A stretch of DNA of 64,000 nucleotides from Calorimonas adulescens. Lineage in GTDB: Bacteria > Bacillota > Thermoanaerobacteria > Thermoanaerobacterales > UBA4877. The stretch is taken from the NCBI RefSeq assembly GCF_008274215.1, contig NZ_VTPS01000011.1:1-64000 (forward strand). The letters are read 5' to 3'. Positions within the stretch are counted from its first letter, which is position 1. Each line of letters opens with the position of its first letter. A model generated the notes under the pieces. It did not search any database and was not told the origin of the DNA. It saw only the letters and a list, made by a program, of their open reading frames with translations. The translations under genes were made by a program, and so were the position numbers. This document shows positions 1 to 8,231 of the stretch, piece by piece.

Positions 1-183
1 GTGGAAGGGGCTTTTGGCGTTTTGAAGAATGACTACAATTTCAATCGGTTTTTGACTCGCGGAAAAAACAACGTAAAAACCGAGTTCATTCTACTGTGTC
101 TAGCCTACAACGTAAACAAGTTGCATGCAAAGATACAAAATGAACGCATCGGAAAACCGCTTCACGAGCTAAAAACAGCCTAA
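1..183 (+). pseudogene. IS1182-type transposase, C-terminal fragment at window edge
   Basis: The first 60 codons read as the C-terminal end of an IS1182-family DDE transposase. Recognisable motifs are EGAFGVLKNDYNF, then FLTRGKNNVKTEF and CLAYNVNKLHAKIQ, the usual end of this family. The reading frame is open at base 1, so the 5' part lies outside the window and whether the full copy is intact cannot be judged. The stop codon is at 181-183, and the terminal repeat of the element follows about 125 bases downstream. Family assignment is from remembered motifs. Confidence 0.8.
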
Positions 184-308
184 TATATTCAAAAAAAGCC
201 CTACCATAGGGGGGCTTATTTAAGTATACCCAAAAACAGCTAACCGGGGGGAAAGCCCATATTCCCTTTAAAATTTTGAAGCTGTTTTTTATTTTTTATC
301 CAAAAAAA

Positions 309-350
309 GGGAGTGCCGCTAACACTTAAAAAGTGTTTTGCGACACTCCC
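309..350. repeat. Probable right-end inverted repeat of the IS1182-type element
   Basis: A near-perfect palindrome starts GGGAGTGCCGCTAACACTT and ends AAGTGTTTTGCGACACTCCC. Paired GGGAGTG/CACTCCC ends beside a transposase 3' end are typical of IS1182-type element termini, so the element probably ends near base 350. The same fold could slow or stop read-through from the transposase into the convergent lipoprotein gene. No second copy is in the window. Confidence 0.6.
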
Positions 351-412
351 AGAACTCAAACTATTGTATGTATTTTTGAAAACAATATAATTCATTAACT
401 TATTGAAGGTTA

Positions 413-979
413 TTACCTTGCAGCTGCAACCTTTGCAGCGGCAACTATAGCAGATATATAACCTTTTGTATCTACTAATGTAGCACCACTTACCGCATCA
501 ACCATTTGTTCAGGGCTGTTCTTTGCAAGGATGTCTTCTAATTCTGAAATTGTTTTTCCTGTTACATATGCTTCAATAGCATCAAAAGACTTGTTTATAG
601 GTGTTGTTGCGCCAGCCTCTTCTTTCATATGTTCACTGTAGTATTCTGCATTTGCTCTCTTGGATGCTAAAACCATATTTGGGTCGGCATAATTTTTCCC
701 AAAATCACTGTCAGAATTTGGGACACCCTTTGCTACGTCCTTGCTCATAAATTGATAATCATCTATGGATGCGCCTACAATTTTGTCACCCTGCAAAGCT
801 ACTACTGCGACTGTAAAACATTTTGTTCCATGGGCTGCATATTCGACTCTTCCCATTTTTATGGGCGCTGCATCTGGCTGTGAGGCATTTGTTGATGAGG
901 TTGATGGTGAACTGCTTGAACAACCGGCAATGCTTAAAACTAAAATAAGCATTAACGAAAAGATTATAAATTTTTTCAT
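413..979 (-). CDS. FMN-binding domain lipoprotein
   Basis: This 188-residue secreted lipoprotein starts with a basic-hydrophobic signal peptide and lipobox LSIAGC (Cys about residue 20), followed by a Ser/Thr-rich linker. The rest matches an FMN_bind domain. Near the C terminus it carries DAVSGATLVDTKGY, whose SGAT Thr is the residue flavinylated (covalent FMN) in RnfG/NqrC-type proteins. It therefore probably acts as a membrane-anchored extracytoplasmic electron carrier. It stands alone, with its own promoter and no Rnf genes or ApbE flavin transferase beside it, so its redox partner is unknown. The start is ATG behind AAGGGGG. Confidence 0.8.
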   Translation of the reverse strand: MKKFIIFSLMLILVLSIAGCSSSSPSTSSTNASQPDAAPIKMGRVEYAAHGTKCFTVAVVALQGDKIVGASIDDYQFMSKDVAKGVPNSDSDFGKNYADPNMVLASKRANAEYYSEHMKEEAGATTPINKSFDAIEAYVTGKTISELEDILAKNSPEQMVDAVSGATLVDTKGYISAIVAAAKVAAAR

Positions 980-1025
980 AAAAAACCCCCTTACATTAAT
1001 ATTTAATATGTACTTTACGGTATAA

Positions 1026-1055
1026 ATTATATATGGATTGTTTATGTTTTGTCAA
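1026..1055 (-). promoter_or_regulatory. Sigma-A-type promoter for the FMN-binding lipoprotein
   Basis: On the minus strand TTGACA (complement of 1050-1055) and TATAAT (complement of 1026-1031) are separated by 18 bases. This places transcription start near 1019, about 40 bases before the start codon. Confidence 0.65.
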
Positions 1056-1619
1056 TAGAAATTGTCATACATTTAACATTAAAACAGTATATCGATTTTG
1101 CTTTAATTTAATTGTTGTTGATGTTAAAAAATTATTTGGCAAAAACCATTTGGCAAAAATCATATTAATAATTTACGTCTATTTGAGAAAACATAATTGC
1201 CACCCGTTGAAGTTTAATAAAAAGTGATCAACTACTTTTTATTACCAAAACTCGATTAACAGTATATTTTTGTTTATCATGTGGTTAATATACAAAATAA
1301 AATTTGCATTTTATAAAACATACATCACCAGGGGAATACAGAGGAGCATAGCCAGATTATCTTGTATCTATAGACGGGGCAAGTTATTCTGTCTCATAAT
1401 TATACTTACACCAAGATGGTGTTAAAACAAGCGTGAATTTGCTGGCTTTATAAATGCATATACAACTTTGACCAGATTGTTGAGATTCTGTGACAGATGC
1501 TACAGGTATTGCAGTATAAGGTTTGTGCTTATAGACAAATTTTATAAATTGTTTATGAGGAACACTGTAAGTATCAAGCAATTCAATGTATAACCTTTGA
1601 GATTATATGGTTAAAACTG
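1056..1619. other. Gene-poor AT-rich spacer with one inverted repeat
   Basis: No convincing gene is present. Short open frames here (for example plus 1033-1227 and minus 1384-1581) have no ribosome site and no recognisable family. A perfect 10-bp inverted repeat, AATAAAAAGT at 1216-1225 and ACTTTTTATT at 1234-1243, could be a weak terminator or an old element end. The stretch 1330-1600 is less AT-rich than its flanks and may be decayed coding DNA, but I recognise nothing in it. Confidence 0.4.
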
Positions 1620-1648
1620 TTGACAGTTAGTTTGTTATTGCTTATTAT
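1620..1648 (+). promoter_or_regulatory. Sigma-A-type promoter upstream of fluoride riboswitch 1
   Basis: TTGACA at 1620-1625 and TATTAT at 1643-1648 are 17 bases apart. The expected transcription start is about 1655, roughly 20 bases before the aptamer, so the riboswitch lies at the 5' end of the moxR operon transcript. Confidence 0.6.
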
Positions 1649-1673
1649 AATATTAATAGAACCGTATATGTTT

Positions 1674-1760
1674 TGGGTGATGAAGTCCACCCGTAATTAT
1701 CTCAAGGTGAGGTTAATGACTTCTACTTCTGAAGGGGAGTAGGAGTCTTATTTTATTTTA
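1674..1760 (+). promoter_or_regulatory. Fluoride riboswitch (crcB motif) with overlapping terminator
   Basis: The aptamer begins GGGTGATGAAGTCCACCC (1675-1692; outer stem GGGTG/CACCC). It continues with a short stem CTCA/TGAG (1701-1711) and TTAATGACTTCTAC. GAAGTC in the first loop can pair with GACTTC (1718-1723) as the pseudoknot. This matches the published fluoride aptamer pattern (GGGCGATGAGGCCCGCCC ... GCTGATGGCCTCTAC). GACTTCTACT (1718-1727) also pairs with AGTAGGAGTC (1738-1747), followed by TTATTTTATTTT: a terminator that uses up the pseudoknot strand. Fluoride binding should therefore prevent termination and switch on the moxR/mutS-like operon. The call rests on motif recall plus base pairing read directly. 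Confidence 0.9.
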
Positions 1761-1834
1761 AAGGTATGTGTATTATGTCTTACCATTGAATTAAAGAGAT
1801 ATGCATTTTGAGTTGAAAGAATGGGGGGTTTATT

Positions 1835-2779
1835 TTGGACGTTAATGCCTATGTAGATTTCAAGAATAAAATAGTAGAAAATGTTTCAAAGGTCATAGTA
1901 GGCAAAAATGAAGTTATTGAACTGGTCATTATAAGTTTTATATGTGGAGGGCACGTACTTTTAGAGGATATACCTGGCGTTGGCAAGACCATGCTTGTAA
2001 AGGCCTTTGCCAAAACAATTGGTAGCAGCTTTAAACGGATACAGTTTACACCGGACCTTTTGCCTTCAGACCTTACAGGTATAAATTTTTATAATCAGAA
2101 ATCCAACGATTTTGAATTTAGGCCTGGCCCTTTATTTGCGAATTTAATCTTAGCGGATGAAATAAATAGGGCCACACCAAGAACTCAATCAAGTCTTCTT
2201 GAGGCTATGGAGGAAAGGCAGATCACGGTTGATGGAGTAACAAGAAAACTCCAAGAGCCCTTTATGGTACTTGCCACACAAAATCCTGTGGAATCATATG
2301 GGACTTTCCCACTGCCAGAAGCACAACTGGACAGATTTTTTATGAGGATAAGTATGGGATATCCTAAACGAGATGAAGAGATAGAGATAGTTAAGAGGAA
2401 CAGACACTCTAATATTGTTGAAGGGTTGCAGTGCACAATAACTAAAAATGAGATCGAATATGTTAGGACTAACTACAGCAAGGTTAATGTCTCTGATGAC
2501 GTGATGGAATACCTTATGGATATCGTCGATGCAACAAGAAAAGATGACAGGATACAGCTGGGTGTAAGTCCTAGGGGAACTATTGCATTATTTAAAGCCT
2601 CCCAGGCATACGCAGCAATAGAGGGACGAGATTATATTATACCGGAGGATGTAAAGAAAATGGCACCCTATGTATTAAATCACAGAATAGTTGCAAAAGG
2701 GATAAATAGGGGGCGGAACATATATGAGTTTGTTAAATCTATGATAGATAGCATAAAGGTTCCTACAGAAGAGATATAG
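1835..2779 (+). CDS. MoxR-family AAA+ ATPase
   Basis: This 314-residue MoxR ATPase is of normal length. The P loop is IPGVGKTML (Lys about residue 51), Walker B is LILADEINRATP (about 107-118), and the sensor region ATQNPVESYGTFPLPEAQLDRF is typical of the family. The C-terminal lid includes GVSPRGTIAL. MoxR ATPases work as chaperone-like remodelers, usually encoded with DUF58 or vWA partners, as here. The start is TTG at 1835 behind GGGGGGT. It is the first gene of the fluoride-riboswitch operon and lies 10 bases before the DUF58 gene. Its substrate is unknown. Confidence 0.92.
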   Translation: MDVNAYVDFKNKIVENVSKVIVGKNEVIELVIISFICGGHVLLEDIPGVGKTMLVKAFAKTIGSSFKRIQFTPDLLPSDLTGINFYNQKSNDFEFRPGPLFANLILADEINRATPRTQSSLLEAMEERQITVDGVTRKLQEPFMVLATQNPVESYGTFPLPEAQLDRFFMRISMGYPKRDEEIEIVKRNRHSNIVEGLQCTITKNEIEYVRTNYSKVNVSDDVMEYLMDIVDATRKDDRIQLGVSPRGTIALFKASQAYAAIEGRDYIIPEDVKKMAPYVLNHRIVAKGINRGRNIYEFVKSMIDSIKVPTEEI

Positions 2780-2789
2780 GGGTGTTTGC

Positions 2790-3902
2790 ATGATCTATGT
2801 GCTTGTATTTTTGGTGATAATTGGAATTACACTTAATTCCATATCAAAAAAATATGTCTTGTATAATCTTACTTATAAAAGAGAGATAAATAAGAGAATA
2901 GTCGAAATAGGCGAGGAATTTGAAGTAGTAACAGTGGTAGAAAACAGAAAGATGTTTCCCGTTACATTTCTCCAGATAATTGAAAAGTTTCCTTCAAGCC
3001 TAAACTACAAATTTAAGGCTGTTATACAGCCTACCACAGACTATGTGTACCACACAACAACTATGTTAATTATGCCGTATCAGAGAGTAAAAAGGAATTA
3101 CAAGGTTTACTGCAATAAGCGTGGCAGATTCATCTTCAGGGATGTAACCCTAATAGGAGGTGATTTGTTAGGTTTTAATACAACTATTGACAATGTTGAC
3201 TATTCTCAGGATATTGTAGTGCTGCCGAAGGCTGCAGACTTAGATAGCACGATAATACCTTATGGAGATTATAATGGGGATTTTTCAGTTAGACGTTGGA
3301 TAATTGATGACCCTGTTTTAACTGTTGGTATTAAGGAGTATACCGGTACTGAACCGGAAAGGACTATCCACTGGCCATCTTCTCTCAAATCTGGACGATT
3401 GATGGTAAAAAAATTTGATTATACATCCGATAATACGGCAATGATTCTATTGAATATAGAGTGTTCAAAACCATTTTGGGCTGGAATAAATAAGAAAGAT
3501 ATTGAGGAATGTATTTCTATTGCAAGGGCTGTTGTAGAAAAATTTGAGGAATTGGGCATACCCTATGGGTTTGCAACAGATGCCTATTACAGTGGAAATA
3601 ATGAAGGGGGCAGTGTACAGGCGGCTGGTTTTGGAGTGACTCATTATTATGATATTGTTGAAAACTTAGGAAGAATTGATTATGACATATGTATAAACTT
3701 TGAGGAACTGCTCCTAAAACAAATAAATAACAATGTAAATTATACCACGCTTGTAATCATAACGCCATCAATTCTTGAATCCTATGTTGAACATATCAAT
3801 AGCTTGAGCCAAATAGCAATCAAGACAATTGTAATAGCTCTGGAGAGCACAAACATGAAGTATTTAGGCGATGATATACTATCATTCATTAAAAGAGGGT
3901 GA
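2790..3902 (+). CDS. DUF58 domain protein
   Basis: This 370-residue protein has one N-terminal hydrophobic segment (about residues 2-17) and a long predicted extramembrane region. The family hallmark is DPVLTVGIKEYTGTEPERTIHW followed by SSLKSGRLMVKKFDYT (about 172-212). A vWA-like C-terminal part follows, with ISIARAVVEKFEELGIPYGF and a late LVIITPS segment. DUF58 proteins are the standard partner of MoxR ATPases; their biochemical role is not established. The GTG start of the next gene overlaps this stop by 4 bases, indicating translational coupling. Confidence 0.88.
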   Translation: MIYVLVFLVIIGITLNSISKKYVLYNLTYKREINKRIVEIGEEFEVVTVVENRKMFPVTFLQIIEKFPSSLNYKFKAVIQPTTDYVYHTTTMLIMPYQRVKRNYKVYCNKRGRFIFRDVTLIGGDLLGFNTTIDNVDYSQDIVVLPKAADLDSTIIPYGDYNGDFSVRRWIIDDPVLTVGIKEYTGTEPERTIHWPSSLKSGRLMVKKFDYTSDNTAMILLNIECSKPFWAGINKKDIEECISIARAVVEKFEELGIPYGFATDAYYSGNNEGGSVQAAGFGVTHYYDIVENLGRIDYDICINFEELLLKQINNNVNYTTLVIITPSILESYVEHINSLSQIAIKTIVIALESTNMKYLGDDILSFIKRG

Positions 3903-5155
3903 ATTCCTTGAATGGTATGAAGGGACTCCTAATAACAAAGGTATTTTGTGACTTTTCACTGGTCTTTGGAGTTATAAATTATTTGTTCCCTATTATGGGA
4001 TCAAGCAGGATAAACAGTATTATCTATATAGCCATCAGTAGTTTGACCTGTCTTATTTATTTTACAAAAGAAAAGAATAAACGATGGATATATGCGCTTA
4101 TCCCATCTTTGTTCATACTCTTTTTGACATTTAGAGTCATTAACAGTATAGCGTATTTTATCACAATATTTTTTTGTGTTATCTTTTTCCTTTTTAGGGA
4201 TATAGGTAAAATTGATTATTATTCATTTATGGAGACGTTTAAAAAAGGGATAGGACTTGTTGCTATAATATTTGGCATTTCTATTATAAGAAAAAACGCA
4301 AATATTTTTAGTGCCGTTTCAGCGCCATATATAATAGTTTATCTTGTCTTTTCTGTTGTACTTTTAAGGACACTCAGGTATATGGAATACAATAAAAGCA
4401 GTATGGATATCAATAAAATTAATTTGAAATATTCTGCGATAATCACAACCCTGTCACTGACGATAAGCATGAAGCCTATAAGAGAATTTATCTTCAATTT
4501 GTTATATCAAATCCATAATTTTATTATAAATATGCTTTTTTATCTTCTATCCTGGCCTTTACTTGGTATAGGATATGTGATGCAATTCATTGTCTACTTT
4601 GTAAAAAAAATTATAAGCACAAATGCAAGACAGCAAGTATCTATAAATGTTTCAGGGCCTCCTTTTGAAGATATTAGGGAAATAAATAGAACCGACATAA
4701 TTGAATTTTTAATGAAAAACAAATTAGTAAACACACTGCTGCAAATAATCATTTTTACAGTAGTTATATGGCTGCTTATTAGGATATTTGGTAGACAGTT
4801 TCAACTGAAACAAGAAGAAGAGGAGTATACCGAAAGCAGAGATTTTATAATAGAAAAAAACAAAAATAGCTATATAAGAGGGATACCCATTATATTTAGC
4901 AAGAATACACCTGTTGATTATGTAAGGGCCTATTATCTTAAATATCTTAAAATGTGTCAAGCAAAAAAGATTGATATAAAAAACAGCGACACAACCCTTC
5001 AAATAAATGATAAAGCTAAGGAATATTTTGATTCAAATATCATCGAAAATATCAGAGAAATATATATAAAAGTCAGATATGGAGGCTGGTCTCCGGATAA
5101 TACAGTAAAAAAGGAGTTTTATCAGCTTTTTAAGAGTCTTACAAAACATAGATGA
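3899..5155 (+). CDS. Multi-spanning membrane protein with DUF4129-like C terminus, no transglutaminase domain
   Basis: This 418-residue protein starts with several hydrophobic segments (roughly residues 8-150), then TM segments near 205-235 and 280-300. The soluble tail (about 305-418) contains TPVDYVRAYYLKYLK and EIYIKVRYGGWSPD, resembling the DUF4129 domain that ends TgpA-like transglutaminases in MoxR-DUF58 operons. The Cys-His-Asp transglutaminase core that normally lies between membrane part and DUF4129 is absent; only a short extracytoplasmic loop is present. It is probably the membrane anchor for the MoxR/DUF58 pair. The GTG start at 3899 overlaps the previous stop; TTG at 3908 is an alternative. 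Confidence 0.65.
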   Translation: MNSLNGMKGLLITKVFCDFSLVFGVINYLFPIMGSSRINSIIYIAISSLTCLIYFTKEKNKRWIYALIPSLFILFLTFRVINSIAYFITIFFCVIFFLFRDIGKIDYYSFMETFKKGIGLVAIIFGISIIRKNANIFSAVSAPYIIVYLVFSVVLLRTLRYMEYNKSSMDINKINLKYSAIITTLSLTISMKPIREFIFNLLYQIHNFIINMLFYLLSWPLLGIGYVMQFIVYFVKKIISTNARQQVSINVSGPPFEDIREINRTDIIEFLMKNKLVNTLLQIIIFTVVIWLLIRIFGRQFQLKQEEEEYTESRDFIIEKNKNSYIRGIPIIFSKNTPVDYVRAYYLKYLKMCQAKKIDIKNSDTTLQINDKAKEYFDSNIIENIREIYIKVRYGGWSPDNTVKKEFYQLFKSLTKHR

Positions 5156-5193
5156 AAGCAATATGAAACATTTTGAAGGTGAGGTGTTCGTGT

Positions 5194-6726
5194 GTGATTT
5201 TTTACAGCATATTATATGAAAAAGCTGAAAACAGAAAAAAGGAGGTGGCGGAAGCACCGGATTTTTTTAGGGATTTAAATCTTGACCAGATTATAGATGA
5301 AGTAACGGCCGGAAGGGATGAATATAATCTAAAACCTTTCTTTTATACCTCTTTAGATAATATCGATACCATAGAGTATCGTCACGAAATAATGCGAGAC
5401 CTGGAGAACGAAAGCCTTCTGAGGTGTATGAAGTCATTTATACAAAATATGCATAAAATGCGAGAGTATCTTGCGCTATCAAACAAGCTTTACTATAAGT
5501 ACCAGAAGGAAAGATGGTTTTTAGATGCGGTGGAGGTTTATTGTAACACTGTAAGTTGCCTGACAAATGATTTGAACTCTACAGAACTGAAATCCCGCGG
5601 TTTTTTGGCTTTCCGTGAATTTATAAGGGACTATTCAGGGTCTGATGGTTTTATATCTCTTTTTGACGAAATAAAAAAACTTAAATCTGATTTAGCTTCA
5701 GTAAGATATTGTATGCTTATAAGAGGTAACAGCATCAGGGTTCAAAAATACGAGTCTGAGGTGGACTACAGCGAGGATATAGAAGAAACCTTTAAGAAAT
5801 TCAAGCAGGGAGCAGTGAGAGATTACAAAGTGAAATTTAACGACTCACCAGACATGAACCATGTTGAAGCTGGGGTATTGGATCTGGTAGCCAAATTGTA
5901 TCCCGATATTTTTTCAAGTCTTGATGAGTTCTGCATGAGAAACAGCGGATATTTGAATGAAACTATAGCCATTTTCGAACGGGAGGTACAGTTTTATATA
6001 GCTTATCTTGAGTATATCGCTGAATTTAAGCGAGCAGGGCTTAAGTTTTGCTACCCACAAGTTTCCAGCAAATCCAAAGAAGTTTATAATTACGAAGGTT
6101 TTGATCTGGCCCTGGCTTATAAACTCATTAATGAGAATTCATCTGTTGTCTGCAACGATTTTTATTTAAAGGGTAAGGAGCGCATATTTGTTGTCACAGG
6201 TCCAAACCAGGGGGGCAAAACAACATTTGCCCGCACCTTTGGTCAATTGCATTATCTTGCCAGCTTAGGCTGTCCAGTACCCGGGCAAAGAGCCAAGCTT
6301 TTTCTGTTTGATAGGATTTTTACACACTTTGAGAGGGGAGAGAACATAAAAGATCTCCGGAGCAAACTGGAGGATGAACTGGTTAGAATTTACCATATTT
6401 TAAATATGGCTACGCCGAACAGTATTATCATAATGAACGAAATTTTTACTTCTACTACGTTAAAAGATGCTATTTTCTTGAGCAAAAAAATAATGGAAAA
6501 GATAATACAACTGGATTTGTTATGCGTCTGTGTAACATTTATTGACGAACTGGCTTTTTTGAGTGAGAAAATCGTGAGTATGGCCAGCACGGTAGTTCCT
6601 GAAAATCCGGCATTACGGACATATAAGATTTTAAGGAAACCTGCCGATGGACTTTCATATGCCATATCAATTGCAGAAAAGTACCGGCTTACTTACGAGT
6701 GTTTAAAGGAGCGGATAAGGGAATGA
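5194..6726 (+). CDS. MutS-like ATPase A (degenerate Walker B and His switch)
   Basis: A MutS-family protein of 510 residues without the mismatch-recognition N-terminal domain. Residues about 1-330 are helical lever-like sequence; the ATPase follows with Walker A TGPNQGGKTT (about 336-345). Walker B reads IIIMNEIFTST (about 410-420): Asn where MutS has Asp, Glu kept. The following segment CVTFIDEL (about 446) lacks the usual Thr-His pair. The start is GTG at 5194, six to eight bases after AAGGTGAGGTG; an upstream TTG at 5173 is less likely. It is paralogous to the next gene, whose ATG overlaps its stop by 4 bases, so the two may form a hetero-oligomer. MutS-like genes are known members of fluoride-riboswitch regulons. 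Confidence 0.85.
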   Translation: MIFYSILYEKAENRKKEVAEAPDFFRDLNLDQIIDEVTAGRDEYNLKPFFYTSLDNIDTIEYRHEIMRDLENESLLRCMKSFIQNMHKMREYLALSNKLYYKYQKERWFLDAVEVYCNTVSCLTNDLNSTELKSRGFLAFREFIRDYSGSDGFISLFDEIKKLKSDLASVRYCMLIRGNSIRVQKYESEVDYSEDIEETFKKFKQGAVRDYKVKFNDSPDMNHVEAGVLDLVAKLYPDIFSSLDEFCMRNSGYLNETIAIFEREVQFYIAYLEYIAEFKRAGLKFCYPQVSSKSKEVYNYEGFDLALAYKLINENSSVVCNDFYLKGKERIFVVTGPNQGGKTTFARTFGQLHYLASLGCPVPGQRAKLFLFDRIFTHFERGENIKDLRSKLEDELVRIYHILNMATPNSIIIMNEIFTSTTLKDAIFLSKKIMEKIIQLDLLCVCVTFIDELAFLSEKIVSMASTVVPENPALRTYKILRKPADGLSYAISIAEKYRLTYECLKERIRE

Positions 6727-8231
6727 ATGTTTTTCTTATGTACAGGGACCGTGATTTTAACCTTCAAGGAGAATTGCCGTGGAATGAACAGTCACTTACG
6801 CGGGATTTAGATTTAAACACACTTTTTGACGCCATGGCACAAGGTGATGATTTCTTGTTTGAAGTTGCAAAAAGAGCTGTTTTATCTGGTTTGGATAACG
6901 ATATGGAAACAATACTGTATCGCCAGGATATTCTTAAGGACTGTTTAAAAAATGCCTCTATTGTCAGGGATATGTACGACATAGCGGTAGAGTCAATTAA
7001 AAACGAGAAAAAGAATTATTGGGGCCTTTTCAGCAATTATCCTCGCGCGGTGCTGGATAGAGCCGTTGAGGTTATGAATATGTTTATGGACATGCTCAAA
7101 AAGATTAAGAATATCGCTGATGAACATGCTGATAGATTTGAGTCTGAGGGCTTTACGGCGTTTTTCGCCATGATTAAAAGGGAACTTGATGATGAATACT
7201 TTGAACTCGTTCAAAGTCATTTAAACGAACTAAAGTTCCGTGATGGAGTTTTAATAAGTGCTGAATTGGGAGAGGGCAATAAAGGGACAAATTATATATT
7301 ACGTAAACAGCAAAATAAAAAGAAACAGGGTTGGATAAAACAGTTCTTTTCTAAAAAAGTACCCGCTTATATCCTTTATATTCCTGACCGTGATGAAAGT
7401 GGCTTTAGGGCTCTTGGAGAGCTGGTGGACAGGGGTTTAAACCTTGCTGCGAATGCTCTTGCCCAGTCCAATGATCATATTCTCGGGTTTTTTAACGCAT
7501 TGCGGACGGAGTTGGCTTTCTACATTGGCTGTTTGAATCTATATGGCCAGCTTTCCCAAATTGGGGGACCTGTATCTTTCCCATTGCCTGTAGCCGTTAA
7601 CGAACGCAGGCATTCTTTTGAGGGATTATACGATGTGTGTCTGGCTTTAAAGATGAAACAAAAAGTTGTGGGTAATGATTTGAATGCTGATGGAAAATAT
7701 CTTTTTATAATCACAGGGGCCAACCAGGGCGGCAAATCTACATTTTTGCGCAGTATAGGCCTGGCCCAGTTGATGATGCAGTGCGGCATGTTTGTGCCGG
7801 CCGAAACTTTCTGTGCCAATATCTGTGACGGTCTTTTTACGCACTTCAAACGGGAAGAAGACACTACCATGGAGAGCGGCAAGCTTGATGAGGAGCTAAG
7901 CAGGATGAGCGACATTGTAGATAATATAACTTCAAATTCCATGTTGTTGTTTAGTGAATCATTTGCCTCGACAAATGAGAGAGAGGGCTCCGAAATTGCA
8001 AGGCAAATAACCTACGCCCTGATGGAAAAACGAATTAAGATTTTCTTTGTTACACATTTATATGAATTTGCACATGGTTTTTATGAAAAAAACATGATAG
8101 ATGTTGTCTTTCTTAGAGCTGAAAGACGAAGTGACGGTGGACGGACCTTTAAATTAATCGAGGGTGAGCCGTTGCAAACGAGTTTTGGTATAGATTTATA
8201 TAACAAAATATTTGGTAATGCCTGTAGATAA
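6723..8231 (+). CDS. MutS-like ATPase B
   Basis: This 502-residue paralog of the preceding gene shares the pattern LDLNTLFDAM ... LDN..TILYRQDILKD at the N terminus and a C-terminal MutS-type ATPase. Walker A is TGANQGGKSTF (about 331-341), the following conserved segment is LDEELSRMSDIV, and Walker B is MLLFSESFAST (about 404-414): Ser in place of Asp with Glu kept. Unlike protein A it keeps the Thr-His switch (FFVTHLYEF, about 441-449). No mismatch-binding or Smr nuclease domain is present. ATG at 6723 overlaps the previous stop (ATGA) and follows AAAGGAG, so the upstream GTG at 6699 is rejected. It is the last gene of the fluoride operon. Confidence 0.85.
   Translation: MNVFLMYRDRDFNLQGELPWNEQSLTRDLDLNTLFDAMAQGDDFLFEVAKRAVLSGLDNDMETILYRQDILKDCLKNASIVRDMYDIAVESIKNEKKNYWGLFSNYPRAVLDRAVEVMNMFMDMLKKIKNIADEHADRFESEGFTAFFAMIKRELDDEYFELVQSHLNELKFRDGVLISAELGEGNKGTNYILRKQQNKKKQGWIKQFFSKKVPAYILYIPDRDESGFRALGELVDRGLNLAANALAQSNDHILGFFNALRTELAFYIGCLNLYGQLSQIGGPVSFPLPVAVNERRHSFEGLYDVCLALKMKQKVVGNDLNADGKYLFIITGANQGGKSTFLRSIGLAQLMMQCGMFVPAETFCANICDGLFTHFKREEDTTMESGKLDEELSRMSDIVDNITSNSMLLFSESFASTNEREGSEIARQITYALMEKRIKIFFVTHLYEFAHGFYEKNMIDVVFLRAERRSDGGRTFKLIEGEPLQTSFGIDLYNKIFGNACR

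Noticed and set aside
1033-1227. 64-residue plus-strand frame
   Set aside because: It overlaps the lipoprotein promoter, lacks a ribosome site and has random-looking composition.
1384-1581. 65-residue minus-strand open frame in the spacer before the fluoride operon
   Set aside because: No ribosome site, no recognised family, and interruption by stops on both sides; at most decayed coding DNA.
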